Of a stretch of 64,000 bases of DNA, positions 36,906-48,273 are shown in pieces. The number at the start of each line of letters is the position of its first letter. The first letter of the stretch is position 1. The stretch lies in contig NC_045144.1 in assembly GCF_008831285.2 (NCBI RefSeq), positions 22,585,716 to 22,649,715 of the forward strand, given 5' to 3'. This DNA comes from Nymphaea colorata (taxonomy: Eukaryota > Streptophyta > Magnoliopsida > Nymphaeales > Nymphaeaceae). Below the pieces are notes generated by a model that had not been told where the DNA came from, did no database searches, and saw only the letters and a program-made list of their open reading frames with translations. The position numbers and the translations under genes were made by a program.

Positions 36906-38958
36906 ATGGCCTTCAGCTGTCAGGGTTTCTTCTGATCTTCCTTCTTCGTATTCTTGCTCATATCTGCAGATCACCTGTGGCTGCACTCGATAGCATCTTT
37001 GTCTTCAATGGCTTCCAGCGGTCGAACTTGAGCTTATCAGACTCTGCAACCGTTAACGAGATGGGGGCCCTTTGCCTGACTAACGGTAGTCGTAGCATGA
37101 TCACCTGTGGCTGCACTCGATAGCATCTTTGTCTTCAACGGCTTCCAGCGGTCAGACTTGAGCTTATCAACTTACAATCGTTAACGAGACGAGGGCCCTT
37201 TTCCTGACTAACGATAGTCGTAGCATGAATTCAGCCATCAAAGGCCATGCATTCAATCGTTCCATTCTTCAATTAAAAAAACTCTCCCTTTGCTAGGACA
37301 ACCCAATCGTTCAGTACTCATTTCGTGTTTGACATTGTATCGGAGTTCCAGGAGTTAGGTAGCCATGGCTTTGCGTTCGTCGTGGTGCCCTCCACCAACT
37401 TCTCTGATGCCGCTAGAGGCCGCTACCTCGACCTCTTCAACGAGTCGGACAACAGAAACCCCACCAATCGTATATTTGCAGTTGAATTCGACACCGCTCA
37501 ACAAGCAATTTTGATGGATACAGATGCAAGCCATGTGGCCATCGACGTTAACCGTGTAATATCCAATGCCTCTGCACCTGCTGCTTACTATATAGAGTAT
37601 GGCAAGATGGAAGGGTGGTTCTAGATAGCAAGATGACCATTCAGGCATGGATAGAATATGATGGACAGATGAAGCAGCTGAAGGTCACCATAGCTCCATT
37701 GTCACACCCACTCCAGCCTAACCGCTCACTCATTTCATATCCCATTGATCTGTCCCCTATTCTGCTTGAACACATGTATGCTGGATTCTCTTCTGGTACA
37801 GACAGGCTGGTTAGCAAGCACTATATTTTGGGATGGAGCTTCAAGATGAGCGAACAACACCTGGACCTTTCACGCCTTCCCTCTATTAGTGATGAATCTC
37901 CTCTGTGGAAGTCTTCTAAGTTGTTCTTGAACGTACATTTCTGTAGCGTTGGTGGATCTATCATTTCTCATGATCACAGTTGGCATTTCTTATTTGGCCT
38001 ATAGGAATCGAAAGCTGACATCCAAGAAGATAGAAGGATGGGAGATAGACTACCCACATAGGTTCTCATACAGGGAACTCTACAGGGCAACCAAGGGTTT
38101 CAAGGATGAATTGGGCAAAGGAAGTTTCGACGGTGTCTACAAAGGTGTGATGCCAGGCACCGGATTGGAAGTTGCAGTCAAGAAAGTATCGCCTGAGTCA
38201 AAACAAGGAATGAGGGAGTTTGTTGCAGATGTGTCGAGCTTGGGGAGGATGAGACACATAAACTTGGTCCAATTGCATGGTTGGTGTAGATGAGGAGACG
38301 ACCTGCTCTTGGTTTATGAATTCATGCCAAATGGGAGCCTAGACAGTTTGCTTTTTGATGTGAAAGCAGGAATCCTCAGTTGGGAACAGAGGTTCAATAT
38401 TCTGAAGGGAATTGCTTCCAGCCTGCTGTATCTTCATGAAGAATGGGAGCAAGTGGTTGTGCACAGGGATGTGAAAGCAAGTCATGTGTTGTTGGATGGT
38501 GATCTAAATGGCAGGTTGAGTGATTTTGGGCTTGCCATACTCTATGAGCATGGGACCAACCCAAAGACAACCCACATCATTGGGAGTTTCGGGTACATGG
38601 CGCTGGAGCTCTCCCACATCTACAAGTCCAAGAGTTCGGATGTGTATTCTTATGGTGCCTTACTCCTAAAGGTGGCCTGTGGAAGGAGGCCTTTTGAGCC
38701 CAGGAAGCCCTCTGAGGAGATTATTCTGGTGGAGTTAGTTGACTATTTGTGGCAAGGTGGACAAACACTGGACGCTATGGACAAGAAGCTTGAGAATTGC
38801 TATGTGGTGGAGGAAGGAGAGCTTGTGCTGAAGCTTGGCGTGCTCTGCTCACAGACTGCGCCTGAATATCTAATGGCAATGCCTCGGTGCAAGAATATCT
38901 AAATTACAAGGATTCAGTACTTCAAGATGATATCGGCATGGACCAATTAATTTTGTAG
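36906..38958 (+). pseudogene. L-type lectin receptor-like kinase (LecRK), multiply broken
   Basis: Intronless layout: signal peptide, legume-lectin domain, membrane segment, kinase. The ATG at 36906 begins a hydrophobic leader whose intact form is in unit 1 (MALQLSGFLLIFFFVFLLIS at 36381); here one base is missing. Lectin blocks are FVFNGFQRSNLSLSDSATV (about 37000), DIVSEFQELGSHGFAFVVVP (37325 onward), and after a frame change near 37615 TIQAWIEYDGQMKQLKV and EHMYAGFSSG. A second frame change near 37940-37990 falls at the membrane segment. The kinase has GKGSFDGVYKG, VAVKK, HRDVKASH, DFG and GSFGYMALE. A TGA at 38291-38293 interrupts it. The catalytic-loop Asn is His (38483-38485) and APE is ALE. 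The true C-terminus, VLQDDIGMDQLIL, is in another frame ending at 38958. LecRKs sense ligands at the plasma membrane. This copy cannot make one protein as assembled, though some shifts may be consensus errors. Confidence 0.9.
36969..37228. repeat. 130-bp tandem duplication within the lectin coding region
   Basis: GATCACCTGTGGCTGCACTC begins at 36969 and 37099; both units run through TCTTTGTCTTCAA(T/C)GGCTTCC, GAGCTTATCA, CGTTAACGAGA and CTAACG(G/A)TAGTCGTAGCATGA. The units differ by a few substitutions and small deletions. The duplication repeats the first beta-strand region of the lectin domain (FNGFQRSNLSLS) and shifts the frame because 130 is not a multiple of 3. Confidence 0.92.
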
Positions 38959-40383
38959 TATCCTTCCTCAAATAAGGTATCAACAACTTCAGACACTTAG
39001 GCTGATCATAACATATGGAGACAACTCCAGCTGTCTTTGCAGAAGCATCAGTTAAAAGTCGTAGTTCAGTAAAAGTTGTTAAGGTAGCAAAATATGATAT
39101 TTTGCTTGTTTCTTCTTGACTAGTAATCAGCTACAAGATCTCTCACATCTGTTATTCTTGGGTCCGAGTCCGAGTCACCTTGCTTGCCGTTTCTATGCTC
39201 CAATCTGTATAGGCTTCGCCTACCATAATGTGTCTATGATTTGTACAATCAGTAGGAATAAAATATTCAAGGTTTCATAGTTGATTCTCTCTTTTTCTCT
39301 TACATTGTTTTGACTTTTTCTCAGCTCATTTCAATGTGTTGAATAATATTTGTGAAACTGTATTGTTATGAATATAAGTTCAAGTTTTCATTAACCATTG
39401 TCTTACTTCTACTCATTTTCATGTTAGTTTTCAAATTTATTGATACTTCCTATAATATTAGTTTTAACATGTGTTTTCGGCTAATGATTCCTAGAACAAA
39501 AATTTTCATGTTAACAAACGCAAGGACGAACCAAATGCCAACTTTTTACAAAAGAAGATATGACAATAATGCTTATCTTCAATAGCACGTATCAAGTATC
39601 ACTGAAAATTTATAACCATTTACTGGGCAGAATGCTGCGCCATAGAAAACTCAGCAGAAAGTCATGACAGTGACTCCCGATTTAGTCGCAATATTTGCAT
39701 ATCTCATAAATGTGGAAGTAGATACCTGCTTTGGGAAAGACAATATCTCATTAAAAATCGTTTTGTGGTGATAGAAGATTGAAATTGCCACTAAAGTTTT
39801 TTTAATTACACAGAAGGCATGCCATGACCAAACTGCCATTAAAGACTTTCCATGCCACATATTTAGTTAAATTTATTGTGATTGTTTTTCAAAATGATGT
39901 CTATTTTCTGGTTCTTAGCTAAATTCATTTTTTCTAATTAAAAATGACTTTTCACATAAATTTCTTGTTTTTGTTTGCTTCTTTAATCGTGGATGACTTA
40001 CCTTCAGGATGGTTAAGAAAGAAAAGTAAAAAAAAAAACTAAGATATGTTTTTTGAAAATATACGGAGTGGTTTTCAGAGGAAAAAGTGGTGAGGCATTG
40101 AGAAAAAAATGACGGAAGAGAGCAGGGAGGCCTCTGGGTGAGGGGGAGGCTTGGCCTCTTAAAAGAGGAAAAGGGTGGTCCGTCATCTCTACCATCGTCT
40201 GCACTAGCTCACCAAAAGTTTTGTTAAAAAAAAAAAATAACATTGCCGTCATCCCCGCCATCGCCCACTCTAGCTCATCAGAAATTTTGTTCTATAACAT
40301 AGTGGCTGTCCTGATTTAGTCGGATGCCTTTCACATTTCTTCCCAAAACCTTGAAATTAATTATGGTTCTGTTGAATATTCAG
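38959..40383. other. Unassigned DNA downstream of the LecRK pseudogene
   Basis: The first 300 bases are probably former 3' UTR. The rest is AT-rich with short ORFs that match nothing. 40120-40260 is a G-rich then C-rich patch without a clear structure. Confidence 0.5.
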
Positions 40384-41326
40384 AGTGTTAGGATGGAGTA
40401 TTTTATGTCGCCGTGAGTGCGATGAAATTTGGAATCATAAAGTTTCTGAAAAGAGTCCCGGTCTGAATAGAACTTCTATGCGTGATCCACGTTTCTTATT
40501 AACGCACATAACTAAGGTCAATTCACTAAATTATGGAACAACTATCTTAAATCCAATGGAATATGATTTATACAAAAAAGGCTGGAAAGTGATTGACGTA
40601 ACTTTTGGGCGGTAATTTCATTATTGTTTTCTTGCTGTAAATTTGAGAAAGGCAGTAACTGGGTTACTAGGGGAACAAAATTAATTCCAACAGATTTTTC
40701 CATAATATATTATTATGACAATTATCCGCATGGTCTCAGGAATGCTTTTACCTTTTAATGCTTTCTAGGTTAGAATCCTGTAGCCGCTGTCACGTTCTAG
40801 TGAAAGCACATGCTTCAGGGTAAGGGGCACCTTTGTTTTTCTGCAAAAAAGCTTTGAGGTGTATGCTTTAAGGCGTGAAGGGTATGCCTCTTACAACACA
40901 AGCATGACTATATGGAGCCACATCCATCTGGATCTCTTCAACTTTAATGTTCTCAATAAAGGACATGAGGTGAGCACCTATACACACACACGCACACATA
41001 TATATCTATTATTTGTTTCTCTTCTTGAATCTTTAATATTTTTCACCATTTTATTTGCCATTCCGATTGTTCAAGGATAAGTTTTAGGTAGAGGTTGGGT
41101 TCCATCATATGATGGGCTTGTTACTGTTATTCTTTGTGTCTTGACTTGTGTTCAATGTGGATGATTGCCTGAATGTACAATTTATTTACAATCTCTTATT
41201 GTTATTTCATGCATAATGTGAAACTTATGGCTTTTGATTGTTCTATTTTCCTTTTTTCATTAGGCGCATGCTATGGTTGCTACTCTACATTCTGTGCGTA
41301 TGAGCAGATGCTATGCGTTTTCTTGA
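40384..41326 (+). CDS. Unrecognised multi-exon gene or gene remnant (partial model)
   Basis: Several plus-strand open segments join in frame across splice-like sites. Exon A, 40384-40611, follows ATATTCAG and includes SILCRRECDEIWNHKVSEKS and NPMEYDLYKKGWKVIDVTFG. It ends at a GTAATT donor. Exon B starts at 40769 after TTTCTAG and reads LESCSRCHVLVKAHASG to about 40819. A nearby open stretch (40820-40969), including FEVYALRREGYASYNTSM and HIHLDLFNFNVLNKGHE, ends at a GTGAGC donor. Exon D, 41264-41326, follows a strong acceptor (TTTTTTCATTAG) and reads AHAMVATLHSVRMSRCYAFS to a stop. Between B and C either a 32-base 'intron' (too short for a plant) or one missing base is required. I do not recognise the protein. 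The first exon and promoter are not visible. Confidence 0.4.
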
Positions 41327-43760
41327 CAGCAAATCAGATACATGTTATGTACATAGCATGTAATTGCTTGTTATTGCACATATAACATGCAATTGTCAAT
41401 GATCTTGTCAATTATTATTGTTCTTATTGTTATTTTTATCTTTTCATTGTCATTGCGCCAAAATCTTAAGAGTATAAAGAATCTGGTTAGTCTTTGTGAT
41501 TGATCCTTCCAAAACTTTCTATCCAAACACTGCAGTAGTAAATAGATCATCTTTTTTTATTTGTTTGCTTTGTATGCTTTACTTGCTGGACAAGGCTTTC
41601 CAGCAGCTAACTTGAAGATTAAGTTTCCTTATTTGCTAATACTTGAATGATTGTCCTGGTTGACAATTTCAAGTATTTCCACTGTTCGACATTATTATGG
41701 TTGTATCATATATATCAAGCTTATTTTATAGATGTAATGAATCTAGAATCTCATCCATTTATTGCTGCCGAACAAGATGATCTATTTCCTTTCTTTTGAG
41801 ATGACTGAAGTTTTTCTTTGCATCATGATACATCTTTCCGGTTGGGTTAATGCAGATATTGATCTTGTTTCAATTGACTTTTGCAGTATATGTGTCATAT
41901 TTTATCTCTCCCTTTGTGACTTTTCCTTATGAATCCATGACAGGACTAAGACATCAAAATCAATATGCAGATACTAGTTAAAATCATTTGTTCTGTTGAA
42001 AACCTAAAAGTGACCTCAAAATTAAGGGAACTTGGATAATAAGAAAGATAACTATTAATCATAATCATTATGGTCAGGCAATGATGTCCCTAATTCTATA
42101 TTTTCATGTTTCTCAATGATTTACCTTACTAGAGGGGGTTTCCTAATAGTGCTTAAGTTTAAACAAGCACTAAAGGGGTAAGGTTTAGGTTCAATTTAAA
42201 CTTATTAAGGACCTTGTTTGAATCCTAGAGTGGATGTTTAAGATTATTCTATGAGAGTTGATAGAATTAAAATAGAACAAGTTAATGTATATTTTAGGTC
42301 AAGACATTACAAGTACAAAACCAAGTCTACAAAAATTAAATATGAGCCTAGTTATATAACAAGCAATTTCATGAAACTCACCGTGCAAAATTCAAAGGAG
42401 CTTCAAAATGCTGATTAATATGAATCTACTAACATTTTTCTCATTCAAGGAGTTGGCGCTACAATAGACTAAATGCTTACATTCCTTCTTTGCGTATTGT
42501 GACCTTCTAGGTGTTTCCTACAATCCTCCCTTAAATGTATGTTTTTATGTTATTCCCCAATCCCTAGAGCATTACCCAAATTCTGTAGTGTGTGTGTGTG
42601 TACACATATATTTTCTAACTTTCAACTTAGGAACCACAAAGCACACAAGGCATCATATGCAAAAAGACATTTACTCTAAACAGGAAATATCAGGTCATTC
42701 TTGCCTTCTACTCTAAATAGGCTGGTCAGAAATGATTTTTTCTTTCTCGTGCAACAAGTGTCACAGCTTCTTTTCTACCAGGATTATACATTTATGTCAA
42801 TGCTAGGGAACAAAGAGACAAAAAAATGTCTTCAATGTGTCCACATGTTTTCAGTAACCAACATTTTCATTGATATGTTTCACTTTGTATCTCAAGCACC
42901 CACAAATATATGTCCTTCAAAACACACAAACTAGCCCCAATATACCAGAACCACGTACTCTTCCATGATACTTCATGCTTCCATTATTTTACACAGTTAA
43001 AGTTTGTCCTTATTGTTGCATAGAACAATGCGTGCATTTATTTAGCATTCAGCTGAAGATACACATTGTATCTATGAATGTCTGATGAAAACAATGATTT
43101 GCCGTCGTATATTGGTACAGCAAGCGAAGAAAAGTAAAGTGCATGTCTTTCATCGCAAAACAAGAGCTAAACAACTAGACTATGGGAAAAAAGTGGAATT
43201 TACATACAAAAAACATGAAATTTCAACCACCATATTAAATCTAAGTGTAAAACCAAGTGAAAAAATACTGGAGTAAGTATAAGTGAATCTAGCTAACTCG
43301 TGCATCTATTATCACTCAAAGAATTGTGAGTAAGCATAAGATTATTAAATTGAATATGTCATCCAAAGTATACCCATTCTTAAATTCTTTTTTTCCAAAC
43401 AAATGCTCTTAAGAGAGTGACATATGAGATCCTTCTCTTTATGACTATAAAAGAACCATTTTTGTTGGTAAGCTTCCTCTTTTGTATGAAGTTGATTTTC
43501 TTGGTATGTTTGACCAAGACTTTTTTTCTTGTATGGAGAATCGGAGGGTGCTTTTTGAACATCAGGTTACCTGGCCCAGGTCACTTTAGTTGGCTTTTCT
43601 TCTTACATTCTAATGTTTTCTTCTTACTATTTGTCTGGATATTCTTGTTTTGGATTATATGATGCCATTGTTCCTCCTGATAAACAATTTCTGGAGCAAA
43701 AAAAGAAACTGTCTTAGTTTCTTTATACACATTGATAATTAATATGCAGCTATGTTCAAC
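41327..43760. other. Unassigned AT-rich DNA
   Basis: No gene recognised. It contains a short (GT)n near 42589 and ORFs without family features. Confidence 0.5.
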
Positions 43761-44352
43761 TGATGTGCAAGATATAATAAACGAACATACAAGATATCAA
43801 AGTCAATTCTGCCTGTAATGGGCAAGCATCGATGTGATCTCAGGAGTGTTGCAGAGATTCAAAATGTATGTATAACGGAACATATAATGTAATACACAAT
43901 CCATGTACAGTTTGATTATGGATTACATAATCCATAATACATATTCAATTAATACTAGGTAGTATGTACGTCTGAACCAAAATATATTCAATTAATACTA
44001 GGTAGTATGTACGTCTGAACCAAAACTTCACATATATGTATATCTTTTATCTCAAATCTGCAGATGATTAATCCTCAGCAAATTATTCAAAAAATAGTAA
44101 TGGATCCAATAAATACATTTTGAAGTAGCTGTACATGTAAATGAACCACCAGATTGGCCTGAACCATGTCCTGATGTTGTCTCAGAAGTGTTGCATATAC
44201 TTGTTGTCACTTGAGTTGATACTTGGCATTCTTGATGCTCTTCTTTTTAGCTGTTGTTTATTGTACATAACCTTTGTTTTCAATAAAGGTGGATAGCCGA
44301 ACGACCAGCAACCTCTTCACAGGAACTTGACATATTTGAACTGCTTAAAAAG
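43761..44352 (+). pseudogene. Exon-like pieces of an unrecognised gene
   Basis: Three plus-strand segments look like exons. About 43761-43867 reads (with a frame change) VQDIINEHTRYQ then ILPVMGKHRCDLRSVAEIQN, followed by a GTATGT donor. About 44064-44214, after CTGCAG, reads MINPQQIIQKIVMDPINT, then after a shift VHVNEPPDWPEPCPDVVSEV and a stop at 44212-44214. About 44289-44352, after CAATAAAG, reads WIAERPATSSQELDIFELLK. Codon-like continuity and splice-like borders argue for real coding ancestry; shifts argue for decay. I cannot name the family, and it may or may not be the same gene as 40384-41326. Confidence 0.4.
43941..44026. repeat. 43-bp tandem duplication
   Basis: ATATTCAATTAATACTAGGT begins at 43941 and 43984, and both units continue AGTATGTACGTCTGAACCAAA. 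The units are essentially identical, so the duplication is recent or an assembly slip. It sits in a presumed intron. Confidence 0.95.
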
Positions 44353-44622
44353 GTTGCTTGGTACTGAATCTACTACGTTGGAGAACTTTTCAGCTGTTGT
44401 TTTTTTTTTAATTAAACGTAGTCATACACACATATTTCAGTTTGTCATGGTCTTTTGCATATTGAAGTAGAACTATGGGCCTCCAGCAGTTTGTTATGAT
44501 CTTTTGCATATCATCTTATGCCCTTTATAGTTTAAACCAATATTTACTTTCGTAAGTTGTAGTTTCTAAGTGAAACTACTTTCTTTTGTTTTCATAACAA
44601 ATGCATGAGGTAAGATAAGTCT

Positions 44623-44755
44623 TACTACAAAGATCCATTTAATGGCACCATTCATGTAGTTGTTGGTGGTGGAAATTATATCCTTGCTGAATTTGTTACT
44701 CTTTGGATGCACTGGAGTTTATTTAGGGACCATGAGTTTGGATTTGTAAAACAAA
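44623..44755 (+). pseudogene. Purple acid phosphatase C-terminal exon fragment
   Basis: The plus strand reads YYKDPFNGTIHVVVGGGNYI, then LAEFVTLWMHWSLFRDHEFG and FVK. This matches the conserved plant PAP (PAP1/PAP27 group) stretch 'NGTIHVV.GGGG..L.EF..L.T.WS.F.D.D.GFVKLT', which follows the last metal-binding histidines of these secreted metallophosphatases. After FVK the match fades. Upstream metal-ligand motifs (GDMG, GNHE, GHVH) were not found nearby, so it is an isolated exon. Confidence 0.8.
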
Positions 44756-44883
44756 CAATTTTTAGCAAATCCTTTGAAAAAGAGAGATTGTATACATATT
44801 TTTTTGCTTTCGTATGCATTTTATGTAACTAAGGAAAATGGAAAGTTTTTTTATAAAATTTCATTTTGTGAAAGCTTTATCCG

Positions 44884-44886
<3 letters not shown>

Positions 44887-44922
<36 letters not shown>
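44887..44922. repeat. (AT)n microsatellite
   Basis: About 18 TA dinucleotides. Confidence 0.97.
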
Positions 44923-44924
<2 letters not shown>

Positions 44925-45844
44925 CGTAGCTAAATTGTTGATAGGACATTATTGGCCATGACTTTTTAGCATAACTAATAAATGTTTGGTTTGTGGCAAA
45001 GAACTTTTTTGACAATGGTCATAGTCGTAGCTAAATTGTTGCTAAAATTTTTTTTGGCAATGGTTCTTGCTTTGCCTATGATTTTTGAGTACAAAGGAAT
45101 GGTTAGGGCCGCCCTTAGTGATCGCCAAGGTATAAACCTTGACAATGGAAAACTAATTTTGGCCACTGGATGAGCCCTAACCAGTAATACTTTTTGTTGT
45201 GATAGTTGGAATGAAACATTTGGCATCTTTTTTTTTTGTAATATAATCTGAGAGGAAGATGAGCATAAAAGGAAAAACTATACATAAGAAACACACAAGA
45301 GAAAGAGAGAGTACCTTTGAGCAAACAGGAAGGAGGAAATGAGGAAGATAAAGTACGGAAAGGAGGAAAGTACATATCTTTTATAAAGTGGCAAGAGATT
45401 TTTTGAAGCCAATGTTTTTGTGTCACTAAAAGATTAAATATGGGTAAAAAGGGAAGGATGGAGAATTAAAAAAATTAACCTTTATAGACACAAATCACTA
45501 TGGTCTTGAAATCAAAAAGAAAAGTGTGAGAGCTCAAAAATTTAAAACTTTTACTGACATTTACAGGCAACACTGAGATCATCACCTCTATTGATGTTTT
45601 TCGGAAAACGTCACTAAAAACAAAAAAAATATGTGATTTTTACTTTTTTTTTGAAAAAATTTAACTAAAGATTGAAGACTTTCAGCGTGTATATAGTGGC
45701 AAAGCCAATATAAGAAAGATGCCAGTATTACTACATAGTGTGTAGAACTAGGGTGGTATGTTCCCTCTATGTTCTTTATCCTTAATATTTGTTCTATTTT
45801 GTTGGAAGTTTCAATTTGAAAGCTTCCTATTTACTGGGTGCAAG
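44923..45844. repeat. Possible degenerate DNA-transposon subterminal repeats
   Basis: Phrases such as ATCGTAGCTAAATTGTTG (44924 and, with changes, 45023), GGCAATGGT / GACAATGGT and TTGGCCACTGG recur between 44923 and 45180, the kind of short subterminal repeats seen in CACTA-like elements. No terminal CACTA or target duplication was found. 45181-45844 is AT-rich and unassigned. Confidence 0.3.
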
Positions 45845-45974
45845 CCTTTGTGTGTGTGTGTTTGTCCAGTCCCACATGCAATGGAAAGAAAGTGGTTCAA
45901 TGGTGACTTCCTTACTATTACCATTTGTTTTAGTTATGTAATAACTTGAGAAAATAAACATTATCAACAAGCTA

Positions 45975-46196
45975 TTACTTATGCCTCAAGGTTTGAATTT
46001 CCTCCCATGTTAGGCCTGGGGTAAAGATTCCTTGTTGCAGAATCTCTGGAATGGTTTTCAAAAGAGAAACAAAGGTTGATGTAGAAGTTGTTGTGCTAGT
46101 CAAAAGGTCTGTAGTATTTAAGCATATCGGAACTCCATCCTTTGTCATTTGAACTGGGCAATCAAGGGTATCAGATCCATCGTATATAGCTTGTTG
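45975..46196 (-). pseudogene. GDPDL exon fragment, copy B1
   Basis: 222 bases on the minus strand, open for 73 codons to a TAA. Reads QQAIYDGSDTLDCPVQMTKD, DGVPICLNTTDLLTSTTT and LTWEEIQTLRHK. It is closer to an intact GDPDL sequence than arm A (DGVPICL is the usual motif; arm A has DGFPLWL), but the A of DGAD has become S and the FDL before TW is PGL. Upstream, VHQFVLIISK-like coding in another frame suggests a deletion at the exon start. Confidence 0.82.
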
Positions 46197-46810
46197 CTAA
46201 AAGTGTATTTGCTGATTATCAGAACAAATTGATGCACACCTAGAACTGAAGTACGATTTGAGACCTCACTGAAGAAAACTTAAGCACCAAGTTTGAAATG
46301 TTAGGGATGTAATGAAATGATAACTCAGCAAAGACAACATAGCATATCATAAAATGACAAAAAAAATATTATCTGCTGGTAGTCGATGATATTCATAAGT
46401 TTATATAACTTACATATTTAAGCCCTTTTGGCAACATTTATTATGTGCCCATCTATTGAATCCAGTAAACCAGGGAGAAGCTGGAGAGCTTAACAGGCTT
46501 TCAACCAATAATCTAAAACCATAAAGAATTGCTTATGAAGGGAACTACATATTATACACCAAGAAGAATTACTGTTATTTGCTAAGACGACATCACAAGT
46601 ATGAGTTGAGACTTTCCACGGCATGTGTACCAAAAGGTAAGCACAGACGCATGCACATAATACATACACAAGATGAGTTGCACTTGAGAAGTTCCTCTCC
46701 TAAGCATGTGTTAGCACCTTAAAGAATAATATTTTGTTCATTGATGCTTACTATCACCATTTATTTTAGTTGTGTAGTAACTCTGGAAAACAAACATTAT
46801 CAACAAGGTA

Positions 46811-47032
46811 TTACTTATGTCTCAAGGTTTGAATTTCCTCCCATGTTAGATCGAAGGTAAACATTCCTTGTTACTGAATCTCTGGAATGGTTTTTAAAAG
46901 AGAAACAAAATTTGATGTGGAAGTTGTTGTGCTAGTCAAAAGATCCGTAGCATTTAAGCATATCAGCACTCCATCCTTTGTCATTTGAGCTGGGCAATCA
47001 ATGATATCAGCTCCATCATATATAGCTTGTTG
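46811..47032 (-). pseudogene. GDPDL exon fragment, copy B2
   Basis: 222 bases on the minus strand: QQAIYDGADIIDCPAQMTKD, DGVLICLNATDLLTS, then an in-frame TAA (CAG-TAA-CAA) in place of a Gln codon, then GMFTFDLTWEEIQTLRHK and a stop. Same exon as 12151-12372 and 45975-46196. The internal stop shows it is dead. Confidence 0.82.
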
Positions 47033-47565
47033 TTAAAAGTGTCTTTGCTTATTATCAGAATAAATTGATGCACACCTAGGACTGAGGTAAGATTTATGAT
47101 CTCACTGAAGAAAATTGAAGCACCAAGTTTGAGATGTTGGGGATGTAATGAGGTGACAACTAAGCAGCATTTCATAAAATGACAAAAAAATTATTTTCTG
47201 GTATTAGATGATTTTCATAAGTTTACACAACTTCTAAAATTAAGCTCTTTTGGCAATATTTATTATGTGCCCATTTGTTGAAACTAGTAAACCTGGGAGA
47301 AGCTGGAAAGCTTATCAGGCTTTCAACCAATAGTCTAAAACCATAAAAACTGCTAATGAAGGGAACTACATATTATACACCAAGAAGAGTTACTATTATT
47401 TACTAAGACAACATCACAAGTATGAGTTGAGACTTTCCATGCATGTGTACCCAAAGGTAAGCACAAACACATGCACATAACACATACACAAGATGAGTTG
47501 CACTTGAGAAGTTTGTCTCCTAAGCATATCCTAGCACCTCAAAGAATAATATTTTTTATTGATTA

Positions 47566-48185
47566 AGGCATTTCATCCCTAGGTGAGTTTTAGATTTGGC
47601 TGGAAGCAAATGGATCAACTAGCACCAAAGACTTCATGAAATAGAAGTGAAGGTTCCTTTTCATTGATACTTTGATATTAAGTATGTTTTACTATAAAGC
47701 ATAATGATATGATGCATGTAGATTGTACAAATGTAGGTATCATTTTGTAGCCTTGTAGGTAAAGCAACTATGTCTGCAAAGGTTATGACTATTCCATCCC
47801 ACAAACTATTCACGCTGGGCTCTTCACAAATTTTTATATAAGATGATAAAAGCACACTGATCCATGTTGTGTTAGCTGGAAAATAATTGACAAAAATGGT
47901 CTCTTATTCAAAATAAAAAAACATTATCATCATCACAACCAGCTGGAAAGTTACGATAAGTAAATACGGACAAGCTACATAAACACACATATATTGCAGC
48001 ATTCATCTTACGATGTCGAATTATTACACAACTGAAGGCAATTCCCAACCTTAAATTGAGGTTCTTGATTTTACCAAAGCTTCCAAAAATAGTTTTTTCA
48101 GATACTTAAGAATGTGATAAAGATATCAAAATATATTCATATCTATCCATTGGACGAAAAAATCAAGGAGACAAACAAATCTTAC
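47566..48185 (-). other. Intron-like part of arm B
   Basis: Matches the inter-exon DNA at about 11051-11590 in reverse; it has no coding signal. The first six bases of the intron on the minus strand give a canonical CAG|GTAAG donor at 48185-48181. Confidence 0.55.
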
Positions 48186-48273
48186 CTGTTGCTTCTTCTA
48201 CCGTTACAAGGAAGTCTAATAGTACAACATCAATTGAGAAATCTGTACCGTTGATATAGGACAGTGTTAATAC
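48186..48273 (-). pseudogene. GDPDL short exon, arm B
   Basis: The minus strand reads VLTLSYINGTDFSIDVVLLD then FLVTVEEAT, ending in CAG|GTAAG. The acceptor side is TTTCGG instead of TTTCAG, which would abolish splicing, and the G of SIDGVL is V. It is the partner of 10967-11050, which keeps the acceptor but has lost the donor. Confidence 0.7.

Larger units (their letters stand above)
35937..36965. repeat. Tandem duplication, about 543-bp period, two units
   Basis: TTGGTTGTAACTATGTG at 35937 and 36480, AATGGTGAGAG..GAGAAACCAAG at 36011 and 36533, the GGGCCGGGCTGGGCCTCAGA block at about 36140 and 36660, and the start of a signal-peptide-coding stretch at 36381 and 36906 are all repeated. The units (35937-36479 and 36480-36965) differ by single-base gains and losses in both directions, often in homopolymers. 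Unit 2 leads into the lectin kinase pseudogene; unit 1 stops just after the signal-peptide stretch. Confidence 0.88.

Noticed and set aside
40120-40265. G-rich region as a possible quadruplex or coding island
   Set aside because: Only one or two GGG runs lie close together and no frame stays convincingly open.
44923-45180. Complete CACTA element
   Set aside because: Short subterminal-like repeats are present, but no CACTA/TAGTG termini and no 3-bp duplication were found.
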